DNA of 64,000 nt, from assembly GCA_963807305.1 (NCBI GenBank), contig CAWEBN010000011.1, positions 186,001-250,000 of the forward strand. The letters run 5' to 3'. Below the pieces are notes generated by a model. The model ran no database searches, was not told where the DNA came from, and was given only the letters and a program-made list of their open reading frames with translations. The DNA is from JAOPZW01 sp963807305 (GTDB taxonomy: Bacteria > Actinomycetota > Thermoleophilia > Solirubrobacterales > Solirubrobacteraceae). Below are positions 8,163 through 15,936 of this stretch, in pieces (position 1 is the first letter of the stretch; each line of letters begins with the position of its first letter). Both the position numbers and the translations under genes were made by a program.

Positions 8163-8617
8163 GCGCGACGGTGATGACGATCCCACCCGCCCTGCGCATC
8201 GGCGAGCTCGCCAAGCGCGTCGGGACGACGCCGCGCACGATCCGCTACTACGAGGAGATCGGGATCCTCCCCAGCGAGGGCGGCCGCGAGTCCGGCCGCC
8301 ATCGCCTGTACGGCGAGCGCGACGTGCAGCGGTTGACCGACGCCCTGCGCCTCAAGGAGCTGCTCGGCGTGAGCCTCGACGAGCTCCGCGAGCTGCTCGA
8401 GGCCGAGGAGACGCGCGCCGCGCTGCGCGAGGAATGGCAGCGCACCGAGCCGGGCGCCGAGCGCCGCCGCGAGATGCTGGGCGAGTCGCGGCGCCTGATC
8501 GACCGCCAGCTGGCGCTCGTGCGCCGCCGGCGCGACGAGATCGCCGCGCTCGAGGACGAGCTGGCGACCAAGCGCCGCCTCGTCGAGCGCCGGCTGCGCG
8601 AGCTCGGCGACGAGTAG
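8159..8617 (+). CDS. MerR-family transcriptional regulator
   Basis: The 152-residue protein has the MerR winged helix at its N-terminus (LRIGELAKRVGTTPRTIRYY, then EEIGILPS) and a long dimerisation helix at the C-terminus (LVRRRRDEIAALEDELATKR). It lacks a large ligand-binding domain and has no cysteine pair for metals, so it is a short MerR of unknown signal. The GTG at 8159 overlaps the exporter stop (GTGA); GTG 8171 and ATG 8174 are alternative starts. Likely target: the exporter promoter at 6651-6691 (inference from linkage). Confidence 0.88.
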   Translation: MSATVMTIPPALRIGELAKRVGTTPRTIRYYEEIGILPSEGGRESGRHRLYGERDVQRLTDALRLKELLGVSLDELRELLEAEETRAALREEWQRTEPGAERRREMLGESRRLIDRQLALVRRRRDEIAALEDELATKRRLVERRLRELGDE

Positions 8618-8622
8618 CCGCC

Positions 8623-8748
8623 CCGCGGGTGTGGCCGGGCCGCGGGTGTGGCTGGGCCGCGGGTGTGGCTGGGCCGCGGGTGTGGCTGGGCCGCGGGTGT
8701 GGCTGGGCCGCGGGTGTCGCTCCGCCGCGGGTGTCGCTCCGCCGCGGG
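8623..8748. repeat. Seven tandem 17-bp units between merR and recG
   Basis: Units of CCGCGGGTGTGGCTGGG start at 8623, 8640, 8657, 8674, 8691, 8708 and 8725, with a partial eighth at 8742. The first differs by one base (GGCCGGG), four are identical, and the last two share a variant end (TCGCTCCG). Every unit carries a CCGCGG palindrome. The array begins six bases after the merR stop and ends about 20 bases before the recG ATG. No spacers are present, so it is a minisatellite and not a CRISPR array. Confidence 0.95.
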
Positions 8749-8767
8749 CGGCATCATTGATCGCGGG

Positions 8768-10858
8768 ATGCCGACCGCCTTCGCCAGCGCCGACGAGCTC
8801 GACGCCGCCGCTCTGCGCGCCGCGCCGGTGCGCTGGCCGCGGCCCTCGCGCCTCGAGGAGCCGGTGACCTGGAAGCCGAGGCCGGCGGCCGAGGCGGCCG
8901 AGGCGCTCGGCCTGACGACGGTCGGCAAGCTGCTCGACCACATCCCGCGCGACTCCGGCGAGGCGCGCACGATCGGCGAGCTGACGCCCGACGAGACGGC
9001 GACGGTGATCGTCGAGGTCCGCTCGATCAGCTCGCGGCCGGTCCGGCGGCGGGGCATGAAGCCGCTGGTCGAGGCCGTGGTCAGCGACGCCACGGGGGTC
9101 ATGAAGGCCACCTTCTTCAACCAGCCGTGGCTCAAGGACCAGTACAAGGCCGGGACGCGGCTCATGCTCGCCGGCAAGTACCAGGGCGCCAACCGCTTCC
9201 GGGTCAACAGCCACGCGCGCACGGATGCCGTGGCCGGCGTGGCCGAAGCCGCCTCGCAATACCCCGCCACCAAGGGCATCACCTCGACGCAGATCCTCGC
9301 CGCGGTGCGCGAGCATCGCGACGCCGTGGCGGACGTGGTCGATCCGCTGCCCGCGGCCCTGCGGGTCGCCGAGCGCCTGCCCGACCGCCCCGCCGCGGTC
9401 GCCGCCGCGCACTTCGGCGACCGCGAGGGCGGCCGCGCGCGGCTGGCCTTCGACGAGCTGCTGGTCGACCAGGTCGTACAGCTGCGCCTGCGCGCCGAGC
9501 GGCGCACCACCCAGGCGGCGATGCCGCTGGCCGAGGAGCCGACGCTCTCGCGCGTGTGGCGCGACACGCTGCTGCCCTTCACGCCGACCGGCGACCAGGC
9601 CACCGCGATGGACGAGATCGACGCCGATCTCGCCGCCGAGCGCCCGATGCTGCGCCTGCTCATGGGCGAGGTCGGCTCGGGCAAGACGGTCGTGGCCCTG
9701 CACGCCATGCTGCGCGCCGTCGAGCACGACATGCAGGCGGCGCTCATGGCGCCCACCGAGACGCTCGCCGAGCAGCACTTCGCCACACTGCAGGCGCTCA
9801 TGCCCGGATCCCTGGTGCCCGTCGCGCTGCTGACCGGCTCCACGCCGGCGGGGAGGCGGGCCGACCTGCTGGGCAAGCTGCGCACCGGCGAGCTGAAGCT
9901 CATCGTCGGCACCCACGCGCTGATCGAGGAGGCCGTCGAGTTCGAGCGCCTGGCCGTGGCCGTGGTCGACGAGCAGCACCGTTTCGGCGTGCGCCAGCGG
10001 GCGGCGCTCGACGCCAAGGCGCCGGAAGGGCTCGCCCCCCACGTCCTGCACATGACCGCCACGCCGATCCCGCGGACCCTGTACCTGGCCAACTTCGGCG
10101 CGCTCGACGTCACGACGCTGCGCGAGCTGCCCAAGGGCCGCCAACCGATCGTCACGCACGTCGTCGGCGGCGAGCGCGAGCGCGAGCGCGCCTACCAGCG
10201 CATCCGCGAGGAGCTGGTCGCGGGCCGCCAGGCCTTCGTCGTGTGCCCGCTCGTGAGCGAGTCCGAGGCGCTCCAGGCCCGCGCGGCGACCGCCGAGTTC
10301 GAGCGCCTGCAGGCCACGGAGTTCGCCGACTTCCGCGTCGTGCTCCTCCACGGCCAGATGCGCCCGCGCGAGAAGGCCGCCGCGATGGAGGAGTTCGCCG
10401 CCGGCGGAGCGGACGTCCTCGTGGCCACCACCGTCATCGAGGTCGGCATCGACGTCCCCAACGCGACGGTCATGCTCGTCGAGGACGCCGAGCGCTACGG
10501 CATCTCGCAGCTGCACCAGCTGCGCGGGCGCGTCGGGCGCGGCGAGGACCCGTCGCTGTGTCTGCTCTTCGGGCCTGCGGACTCGCCGCGCCTGCAGGCG
10601 CTCGAGCGCCACACCGACGGCTTCGAGCTGGCCGCCATCGACCTCGCGCTGCGCGGCGAGGGCGAGCTGACCGGCACGCGCCAGTCGGGGCTCGCGCGCT
10701 TTCGCTTCGCGCGCCTGCCCGAGGACGCGGCGATCCTCGAGCGCGCCCACGCCCGCGCGGCGGTGCTGCTGCGCGAGGACCCGGGCCTGCAGGCGCCCGA
10801 GCTGTGGCTGCTCGCCGCGGAGCTCGAGGCGGCCGAGAAGGAGCCCGTGGCGGCGTGA
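8768..10858 (+). CDS. recG: ATP-dependent DNA helicase RecG
   Basis: The 696-residue protein is a full-length RecG, which reverses stalled replication forks and migrates branched DNA. The N-terminal wedge/OB domain occupies about the first 240 residues. The helicase core follows, with Walker A GEVGSGKT, the RecG-type box DEQHRFGVRQR, TATPIPRTL and motif VI QLRGRVGRG. Start ATG 8768 gives an N-terminus just behind the tandem repeat; the frame is open upstream through the repeat, but translation from there would give only repetitive sequence. The stop overlaps the rsmD GTG by four bases. Confidence 0.95.
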   Translation: MPTAFASADELDAAALRAAPVRWPRPSRLEEPVTWKPRPAAEAAEALGLTTVGKLLDHIPRDSGEARTIGELTPDETATVIVEVRSISSRPVRRRGMKPLVEAVVSDATGVMKATFFNQPWLKDQYKAGTRLMLAGKYQGANRFRVNSHARTDAVAGVAEAASQYPATKGITSTQILAAVREHRDAVADVVDPLPAALRVAERLPDRPAAVAAAHFGDREGGRARLAFDELLVDQVVQLRLRAERRTTQAAMPLAEEPTLSRVWRDTLLPFTPTGDQATAMDEIDADLAAERPMLRLLMGEVGSGKTVVALHAMLRAVEHDMQAALMAPTETLAEQHFATLQALMPGSLVPVALLTGSTPAGRRADLLGKLRTGELKLIVGTHALIEEAVEFERLAVAVVDEQHRFGVRQRAALDAKAPEGLAPHVLHMTATPIPRTLYLANFGALDVTTLRELPKGRQPIVTHVVGGERERERAYQRIREELVAGRQAFVVCPLVSESEALQARAATAEFERLQATEFADFRVVLLHGQMRPREKAAAMEEFAAGGADVLVATTVIEVGIDVPNATVMLVEDAERYGISQLHQLRGRVGRGEDPSLCLLFGPADSPRLQALERHTDGFELAAIDLALRGEGELTGTRQSGLARFRFARLPEDAAILERAHARAAVLLREDPGLQAPELWLLAAELEAAEKEPVAA

Positions 10859-11400
10859 GGGTGGTGGCCGGGCGCCTCGGCGGCCGGCGGCTGCGGGCGC
10901 CGCGCGGCCGCGACACGCGGCCCACCTCCGATCGCGTGCGCGAGGCGCTGTTCTCGATGCTCGGGCCGCTCGACGGCGCGCGCGTGCTCGACCTGTTCGC
11001 CGGATCCGGCGCGCTGGCCATCGAGGCGCTCTCGCGGGGGGCGCTGACGGCCACGCTGGTCGAGCGCGACGGGCGCGCGATCGAGGTCATCCGCGCCAAT
11101 CTCCAGGCGCTGGGGCTCGGCGAGGACGAGGCCCGCTTGGTCCATGCCCCAGCGCGCGCGGCGCTCCGCGACGCATCGGCGCGCGGCGATGCATACGATC
11201 TGGTGCTCCTCGACCCGCCGTACCGGGACGCGCCGGCGCTGGGACGGGAGCTCTCAGAGGCCCTGCCCGCCGTGCTGGCGCCCGCGGCCCGTGTCGTGAC
11301 CGAGAGCGACCGCCGCTCGCCACTCGATCTCGATCTGCCCGTCGACCGCGAGCGCCGCTACGGCGACACCCTGATCCGCATCCACGAACATGGCACCTGA
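10855..11400 (+). CDS. rsmD: 16S rRNA (guanine-966-N2)-methyltransferase RsmD
   Basis: The 181-residue product has the SAM-binding motif VLDLFAGSGALAIEALSRG and the N6/N2-methyltransferase motif LLDPPY, both typical of RsmD. GTG 10855 overlaps the recG stop, and the 3' end overlaps coaD by 11 bases. recG-rsmD-coaD is a conserved order in Gram-positive bacteria. The N-terminus (RVVAGRLGGRRLRAPRGRDTR) is the usual substrate-binding strand-loop. Confidence 0.93.
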   Translation: MRVVAGRLGGRRLRAPRGRDTRPTSDRVREALFSMLGPLDGARVLDLFAGSGALAIEALSRGALTATLVERDGRAIEVIRANLQALGLGEDEARLVHAPARAALRDASARGDAYDLVLLDPPYRDAPALGRELSEALPAVLAPAARVVTESDRRSPLDLDLPVDRERRYGDTLIRIHEHGT

Positions 11401-11887
11401 TCCCCGCATCGCCGTCTGCCCCGGCTCGTACGACCCGATCACCAACGGGCACCTCGACGTGATCGCGCGCGCATCGCAGCTGTTCGACGCGGTCGTGGTC
11501 GGCGTCGTCAACCACCCGGTGCGCAAGGGCAAGACGCTGTTCGACACCGACGAGCGCCTGGGCTTCATCACCGAGGCGACGGCACCGCTGGGCAACGTCC
11601 GCGCCGAGGCCTTCGACGTCCTCGTGGTGGAGTTCGCGCGCCGGCTCGGGGCCCGCGCGATCGTCAAGGGACTGCGCGCAATAAGCGACTTCGAGTACGA
11701 GATGGAGATGAACCAGCTCAACCGCCGAGAGGCGCCCGACGTCGACACCCTCTACCTCATGGCCAGCCCCCAGTACAGTTTCCTCAGCTCGAGTGGCGTC
11801 AAGGAGCTCGCGATCTTCGATGGGTCCATCGAAGATCTGGTGCCCGAAGCCGTCGCCCGGCGCTTGAAGGAAGAGCTGTCCCGGTAA
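11390..11887 (+). CDS. coaD: Phosphopantetheine adenylyltransferase
   Basis: This 165-residue enzyme makes dephospho-CoA from phosphopantetheine and ATP. The nucleotidyltransferase motif is GSYDPITNGHLD, the substrate loop is GLRAISDFEYEMEMN, and the C-terminal SSSGVKE corresponds to the conserved ISSTxVRE. The ATG lies inside the rsmD 3' end, eleven bases before its stop, so the two are translationally coupled. Confidence 0.96.
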   Translation: MAPDPRIAVCPGSYDPITNGHLDVIARASQLFDAVVVGVVNHPVRKGKTLFDTDERLGFITEATAPLGNVRAEAFDVLVVEFARRLGARAIVKGLRAISDFEYEMEMNQLNRREAPDVDTLYLMASPQYSFLSSSGVKELAIFDGSIEDLVPEAVARRLKEELSR

Positions 11888-11903
11888 CGAACCTCATCCT
11901 GCC

Positions 11904-12368
11904 ATGGACGTCCTGGTCCTCATCGACAAACTCGACGATCTCGTTCACAACGCCAAGCCCGTCCCGCTGACGGACCAGGTGCGCGTGGACAAGGAGGAGA
12001 TCTACGACATCCTCGACCAGATGCGCGCGACGATCCCTGAGGAGATCAAGCAGGCGCGCTGGATCGTCAAGGAGCGGCAGGAGATGCTGGCCGAGGCCAA
12101 GCGCGAGGCGGAGCGGATCCTCAAGGAGGCGCGCGAGCGCCAGACGCAGCTGACCTCCGAGCAGGAGGTCACCAAGCAGGCCGAGCGCGCCGCCGAGGAC
12201 ATCATCGAGGACGCTCGCGCCCGTGAGCGCGAGATCCGCCTCGGCGCCGAGGACTACGCCGACGAGATCCTCAACACGCTCGAGGTCAACCTCTCGAAGT
12301 TCATCGCTGCGGTGCAGCGCGGCCGCGAGCGCCTGCAGGGCAAGGACGAGCCCGCCGAAGTGGCGTAG
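11904..12368 (+). CDS. SepIVA/DivIVA-like coiled-coil cell-division protein
   Basis: The 154-residue protein starts with LVLIDKLDDLVHNAKPVPLT and is almost entirely helical, with a charged coiled coil from about residue 50 to 115. It ends in a helix (LEVNLSKFIAAVQRGRERL). This layout matches SepIVA of mycobacteria, a septum-associated DivIVA-like protein encoded in the same genomic area. It is much shorter than mycobacterial SepIVA, having fewer coiled-coil repeats. It follows coaD by 16 bases on the same strand. Role in septum or polar growth is inference from the family. Confidence 0.75.
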   Translation: MDVLVLIDKLDDLVHNAKPVPLTDQVRVDKEEIYDILDQMRATIPEEIKQARWIVKERQEMLAEAKREAERILKEARERQTQLTSEQEVTKQAERAAEDIIEDARAREREIRLGAEDYADEILNTLEVNLSKFIAAVQRGRERLQGKDEPAEVA

Positions 12369-12371
12369 CCT
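12366..12371 (+). promoter_or_regulatory. -10 element (TAGCCT) of the macro-domain gene
   Basis: TAGCCT ends seven bases before the GTG start, so a leaderless transcript is expected. Its TAG is also the stop codon of the upstream coiled-coil gene. Confidence 0.5.
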
Positions 12372-12378
12372 CGGCCGC

Positions 12379-12888
12379 GTGACGGCCACCGTCGAGGTCC
12401 TCGACACCGACATCACGACCCTCGGGGTCGATGCCATCGCCAACGCGGCCAACACGCGACTGCTGCACGGCGGCGGCGTGGCCGGCGCCATCGCGCGCGC
12501 CGGGGGTCCGGAGATCCAGGACGAAAGCCATCGGCGCGCGCCCGTGGGGCTGGGCGAGGCGGTGGAGACGACCGCCGGCACGCTCCCGGCACGGTGGGTC
12601 ATCCACGCGGCCACGATGGAGCTCGGCGGGCCGACGTCGGCCGAGATCATCCGCCGCGCGACCGCGGCCACGCTGGCCCGCGCCGACGAGCTCGGAGCCC
12701 GATCGCTGGCGCTCGTGGCCTTCGGGACGGGCGTCGGCGGCTTCCCGCTCGAGGAGGCGGCCGAGATCGAGGTCGACGAGGTCCGCCGCCACCTGGAGGC
12801 CGGCAGCGGGCTCGAGCGGGTCGTCTTCGCGGTGCGCGGAGAGGCCGCTCTTGGCGCGTTCGAACGCGCCCTGCGATCGCGCGCCTAG
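12379..12888 (+). CDS. Macro domain protein (ADP-ribose binding/hydrolase)
   Basis: A 169-residue, stand-alone macro domain. The distal-ribose loop is NAANTRLLHGGGVAGAI and the diphosphate-binding loop is FGTGVGGFPLEEAA. Such proteins bind or hydrolyse ADP-ribose and its O-acetyl ester or remove it from proteins; which of these applies is not visible. It has its own leaderless-type promoter inside the end of the previous gene. No ADP-ribosyltransferase is adjacent. Confidence 0.9.
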   Translation: MTATVEVLDTDITTLGVDAIANAANTRLLHGGGVAGAIARAGGPEIQDESHRRAPVGLGEAVETTAGTLPARWVIHAATMELGGPTSAEIIRRATAATLARADELGARSLALVAFGTGVGGFPLEEAAEIEVDEVRRHLEAGSGLERVVFAVRGEAALGAFERALRSRA

Positions 12889-12952
12889 AACAACCGCCGA
12901 CTTCGTGCGGGCTGTCTCAATGTGCGACGAACGGTAGGTCGATGGCCCTGCC

Positions 12953-13402
12953 GTGAGCGTGCGTCGACTAGCCGTGATCACCGGGCTCGGGCCCACGAGC
13001 TCAGGGGGATCGGTCGAGGCGATCATCGCCGGACTGGGTCCGGTGGGCTGGCAGTTGCTGCGGCGCCCGCGCGTGGGCGCCGACTACACCGAGCACGTCA
13101 TCCTGGGCCCCGGCGGGATCTTCGTCCTCGTCGTGCACCGCGGCGGCGGCCGCGTCCGCCCCGAGTGGGCCGACGAGGCACGGGCGCTGGCCGCTGTCCT
13201 GGCCCGCCTCACGCGCCGCGCCGTGGTCCCGCTCGTGGTCCTCGAGCGCGCGACGGAGTGGAGCCATGCCCGCCGCTTCCACGGCGTAGACGTCGTCCCG
13301 ATCGCCGGGCTTTCGCGCCACCTCGTGGGCACCGGCCACGTGCTCGCGCCCGCCGACGTCGCCTCGCTGCGCGAGGCGCTGCGGATCGCGCTCGCGGCTT
13401 AG
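12953..13402 (+). CDS. NERD-like domain protein with altered active site
   Basis: The 149-residue protein resembles the nuclease-related domain: a helix, then ADYTEHVILGPGGIFVLVV, in the place of the usual D-H-V-x-x-GPxGxFVxDTK strand pair. The catalytic Asp and Lys of the DTK element are not present (VVH instead), so nuclease activity is doubtful. The start is GTG 12953. It is convergent with acyP, with stops overlapping by four bases. Function unknown. Confidence 0.6.
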   Translation: MSVRRLAVITGLGPTSSGGSVEAIIAGLGPVGWQLLRRPRVGADYTEHVILGPGGIFVLVVHRGGGRVRPEWADEARALAAVLARLTRRAVVPLVVLERATEWSHARRFHGVDVVPIAGLSRHLVGTGHVLAPADVASLREALRIALAA

Positions 13403-13668
13403 AGCACCTCGAAGCCGCGCAGCTCCTGCGGCTCGACGTTCTCCACGTCGACCTTGTCCACGTAGGCGCCCGACGGCCCGTTCTCGGCGAAGTGGAGCAT
13501 GACCTCGACGTCGTCGGGCTCGCCCTCGAACCAGGCCTCGACGCTGCCGTCCTCGCTGTTGCGGACCCATCCGGAGACGCCGGCGCGGCGCGCCCGCCGG
13601 CGCGTGGTCTCGCGGAAGAACACGCCCTGCACGCGCCCGTGGACGACGACGCGCCGGGCGACCGTCAC
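13399..13668 (-). CDS. acyP: Acylphosphatase
   Basis: An 89-residue acylphosphatase of normal size. It hydrolyses acyl phosphates such as 1,3-bisphosphoglycerate. The phosphate loop with catalytic Arg19 is GRVQGVFFRE and the catalytic Asn37 is in GWVRNSEDGSVE. The GTG start overlaps the stop of the upstream coiled-coil nuclease gene (GTGA), so the two share a transcript. Confidence 0.95.
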   Translation of the reverse strand: MTVARRVVVHGRVQGVFFRETTRRRARRAGVSGWVRNSEDGSVEAWFEGEPDDVEVMLHFAENGPSGAYVDKVDVENVEPQELRGFEVL

Positions 13669-14960
13669 GTCCCCTCGCCGTCGTCCTCCGCCGCGTGGAC
13701 GAGGGCGGCGATCTCCTCGAGGTGCCCGCCGACGCGGTCGCTCATGGCGCCCACGATCTCAGATGCCTTGTCGATCTGCGTCTTGGCGCCCGTGAGCTGC
13801 TGGCGGATGCGCCGCACCTCCTCGAGCTCGGACACGGCGCGCTCGACGATGTCGGCCACCGCCGCGCCGTCGACGCCCTCGGCGCCGCCGCGGGCCATGA
13901 GCACGCGGGCGCGCGCCAGGGCATAGGCGACCTGGAGCGCGAGCGGACCCTCGTCGGCGTCGTAAGCGACGATGAGCTTGTCGCCGTTGTACTCGCGCAG
14001 CGCGTGCATGCGCGCTGGGACCTTCTCCTCGGAGGGGACGACGAGGACGGCGTAGTCCGCGTTGCGCTCGCGCCGCGCCTCGTCGAGCTGACGCACGGCC
14101 TCGGGCCGCGACAGGCGGCTGTTCTTGGCCTCGAAGACGATCCGCCCCTGGGTGGGGCCGTGACCGGCGCCGATCGCCACCACGACGTCGCCGACCTTGC
14201 CCGTCGACTCCTTGACGTCGCCGACCGCCGCGCAGTCGTCCCCGAGGGGAAGCGCGAGCGCATCGATGGCCGCTGCGACCTCCTCCTCGTAGCTGCGCCC
14301 CTTGGCCGTCCCGCGCTCGGCCTCGGCGGCGACCTCCTCGAGCTTGTCCTTCTCGCCGCGGAGCTTGACGACCTCCTCGCGCAGGGTGGCGAGCTTGTCG
14401 TCCATCGCCTTGAGCTGCTGGGCCTGCGTCTGCGCGTTGTCGCGCATCGCGCCGATGGCCATGCGCTGGAAGGTGGCCAGCGGGTTGTTGTCGCCGTCGG
14501 AGGAGAACTGCCGGCGCAGGTCCTCGCGCATCTGGACGCCGACCTCGGCCAGCAACGCCTTGACGCGGTTCTGCACGGCGACCGAGGACTCGTCGCCGAA
14601 GTGGCGCGCGAGCGCCTTGGTCATATGGCCGTTCTCGGGCCCGAACGCGTCGTCGATGCGCTTGTCGAGGCGCTCGGCCACCAGCCGCGCGCGCTCGACG
14701 AAGGCCGTGTCGAGCTCCCGCGCGGCCTTCTCGAACTCCGCCTTGACGAAGTCGGCGTTGGCGCCCGTCTGCTCGCGGTCGAGCACGCGGGCGCCGATCG
14801 CGATCGCGTCGAGCACCAGCCGCGAGACGTCCTCGCCGTGCTGCTCGCGCTCGCGCGCGAGGCGGACCGCGCTCGCGTCGTCCACGACGAGGCCGTCGAT
14901 CCACAGGCGCCCGGCGTGCGTGCGGACCTGGGAGAAGGGGAGAGGAGTGGCAGCTTCCAT
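13665..14960 (-). CDS. Coiled-coil protein with PD-(D/E)XK nuclease-like domain
   Basis: The 431-residue protein has a helical N-terminal half with a coiled coil around residues 180-220, then a nuclease-like fold: KVGDVVVAIG followed by GRIVFEAKNS, which gives the D...ExK pattern of PD-(D/E)XK enzymes. A second helical region ends the protein. RmuC and DUF2130 proteins have comparable coil-plus-nuclease layouts, but I cannot assign a family. It is translated with acyP and divergent from an uncharacterised gene 68 bases away. Confidence 0.6.
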   Translation of the reverse strand: MEAATPLPFSQVRTHAGRLWIDGLVVDDASAVRLAREREQHGEDVSRLVLDAIAIGARVLDREQTGANADFVKAEFEKAARELDTAFVERARLVAERLDKRIDDAFGPENGHMTKALARHFGDESSVAVQNRVKALLAEVGVQMREDLRRQFSSDGDNNPLATFQRMAIGAMRDNAQTQAQQLKAMDDKLATLREEVVKLRGEKDKLEEVAAEAERGTAKGRSYEEEVAAAIDALALPLGDDCAAVGDVKESTGKVGDVVVAIGAGHGPTQGRIVFEAKNSRLSRPEAVRQLDEARRERNADYAVLVVPSEEKVPARMHALREYNGDKLIVAYDADEGPLALQVAYALARARVLMARGGAEGVDGAAVADIVERAVSELEEVRRIRQQLTGAKTQIDKASEIVGAMSDRVGGHLEEIAALVHAAEDDGEGT

Positions 14961-15012
14961 GATCGGTCGGTCGCACGCTAAGGGGACGACCTGACGGAAC
15001 TCGACGCCCGAG

Positions 15013-15018
15013 TAGCGT
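15013..15018 (+). promoter_or_regulatory. -10 element (TAGCGT) before the 298-residue gene
   Basis: TAGCGT lies ten bases before the ATG at 15029, in the 68-base divergent space shared with the coiled-coil nuclease gene. Confidence 0.4.
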
Positions 15019-15028
15019 TGCCGGAGTC

Positions 15029-15925
15029 ATGGACGATCTCGCGACGGCGATCCTCGAGGGGGCGAGCATCGCGCGCCTGAAGGCGCTGCTCGAAGCCGAG
15101 CTCGACCGCGGGGCCCGCGAGCTGGGCCAGAAGCGCTCGGGCTACGAGCAGCCCGTGCTGGTCGCCGTCGGCCCCGCGCAGGGCGCGCTGCGCGCCGTGG
15201 CGCCGGCCGCGCCCGCGCTCCGCGCCGATCCCGACGCCGTCAACGAGCGCACCTGGCTGCTGGTCGCCGCGCTCGTCGGCGCGCTGGTCGAGGTGTCCGG
15301 GGCGGGCGCCGTGCGCGCGGGCCACCTGGGCGGGCAGCTCGCCCTCGACGTCCCGGGCGACCCCGACGACGCCGAGCTCGTGCCGCTCGCCTTCGAGACC
15401 CAGGTCGAGGGCATCGACCGCCTGCGCGCCCGCGCGCTGTCCGTGCCCGAGAGCGTCCTGGCCGACGTCGACGACCTGCGCGCGCCGATCGGCGCCGCGC
15501 ACCCGCTCGTGGTGGCCGCCCACGTCGCGGCCCTGGGCGGGCGCCCCGCCGACCCCGCCTCCATGGAGGAGCACGAGGACGCCGTCCTGGCGGCGCTCGA
15601 CGCGGGGGCGGGCGGGGCCGATTTCTCGCGCCCGCACGACGACCCCGACCCCGCCCGGCGGGTGGCGCGGCGCATCCTCCAGCGCCTGGACGGGATGGGG
15701 AAATGGGGCGGATACCACACGGAGTTCGCCCATCTCGCGCGCGGCTTCGCCGGCAACGAGCGCGCGCTGGCCGAGGCGGTGGGCAAGGCCCTGCTCGCCG
15801 CCGGCCTGCTGGCCGAGAAGCCGAGCGTCGGCCAGCGCCACGTCTTCCTCAACCCGCGGCGGGCCGGCGACATCCACGCGCTCATCGAGAAGGGAGAGGC
15901 GCCCGCCGATCTGCGGTTGCCATAG
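15029..15925 (+). CDS. Uncharacterised 298-residue protein
   Basis: I do not recognise this protein. It is soluble, without signal peptide or membrane segment, mostly helical, with a winged-helix-like C-terminus (about residues 210-298: GMGKWGGYHTEFAHLARGF, then a helix and LLAEKPSVGQRHVFLNPRR). It diverges from the coiled-coil nuclease gene and is followed after 11 bases by the acyl-CoA synthetase. It could be a partner of the nuclease, but only position suggests this. Confidence 0.75.
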   Translation: MDDLATAILEGASIARLKALLEAELDRGARELGQKRSGYEQPVLVAVGPAQGALRAVAPAAPALRADPDAVNERTWLLVAALVGALVEVSGAGAVRAGHLGGQLALDVPGDPDDAELVPLAFETQVEGIDRLRARALSVPESVLADVDDLRAPIGAAHPLVVAAHVAALGGRPADPASMEEHEDAVLAALDAGAGGADFSRPHDDPDPARRVARRILQRLDGMGKWGGYHTEFAHLARGFAGNERALAEAVGKALLAAGLLAEKPSVGQRHVFLNPRRAGDIHALIEKGEAPADLRLP

Positions 15926-15936
15926 CTTTCAGGGTG

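Noticed and set aside
8623..8748. Repeat array as CRISPR
   Set aside because: Units of 17 bp are directly adjacent without spacers, and there are no cas genes.
8648..8767. Longer RecG starting inside the repeat
   Set aside because: The extra residues would be only translated 17-bp repeat units; ATG 8768 gives a normal RecG N-terminus.
7808..10750. Very long open frames antisense to recG, smc, ffh, comM and other genes
   Set aside because: They come from high GC at third codon positions; the proteins are Arg/Ala/Pro-rich without domains, and the opposite strand carries clear families.
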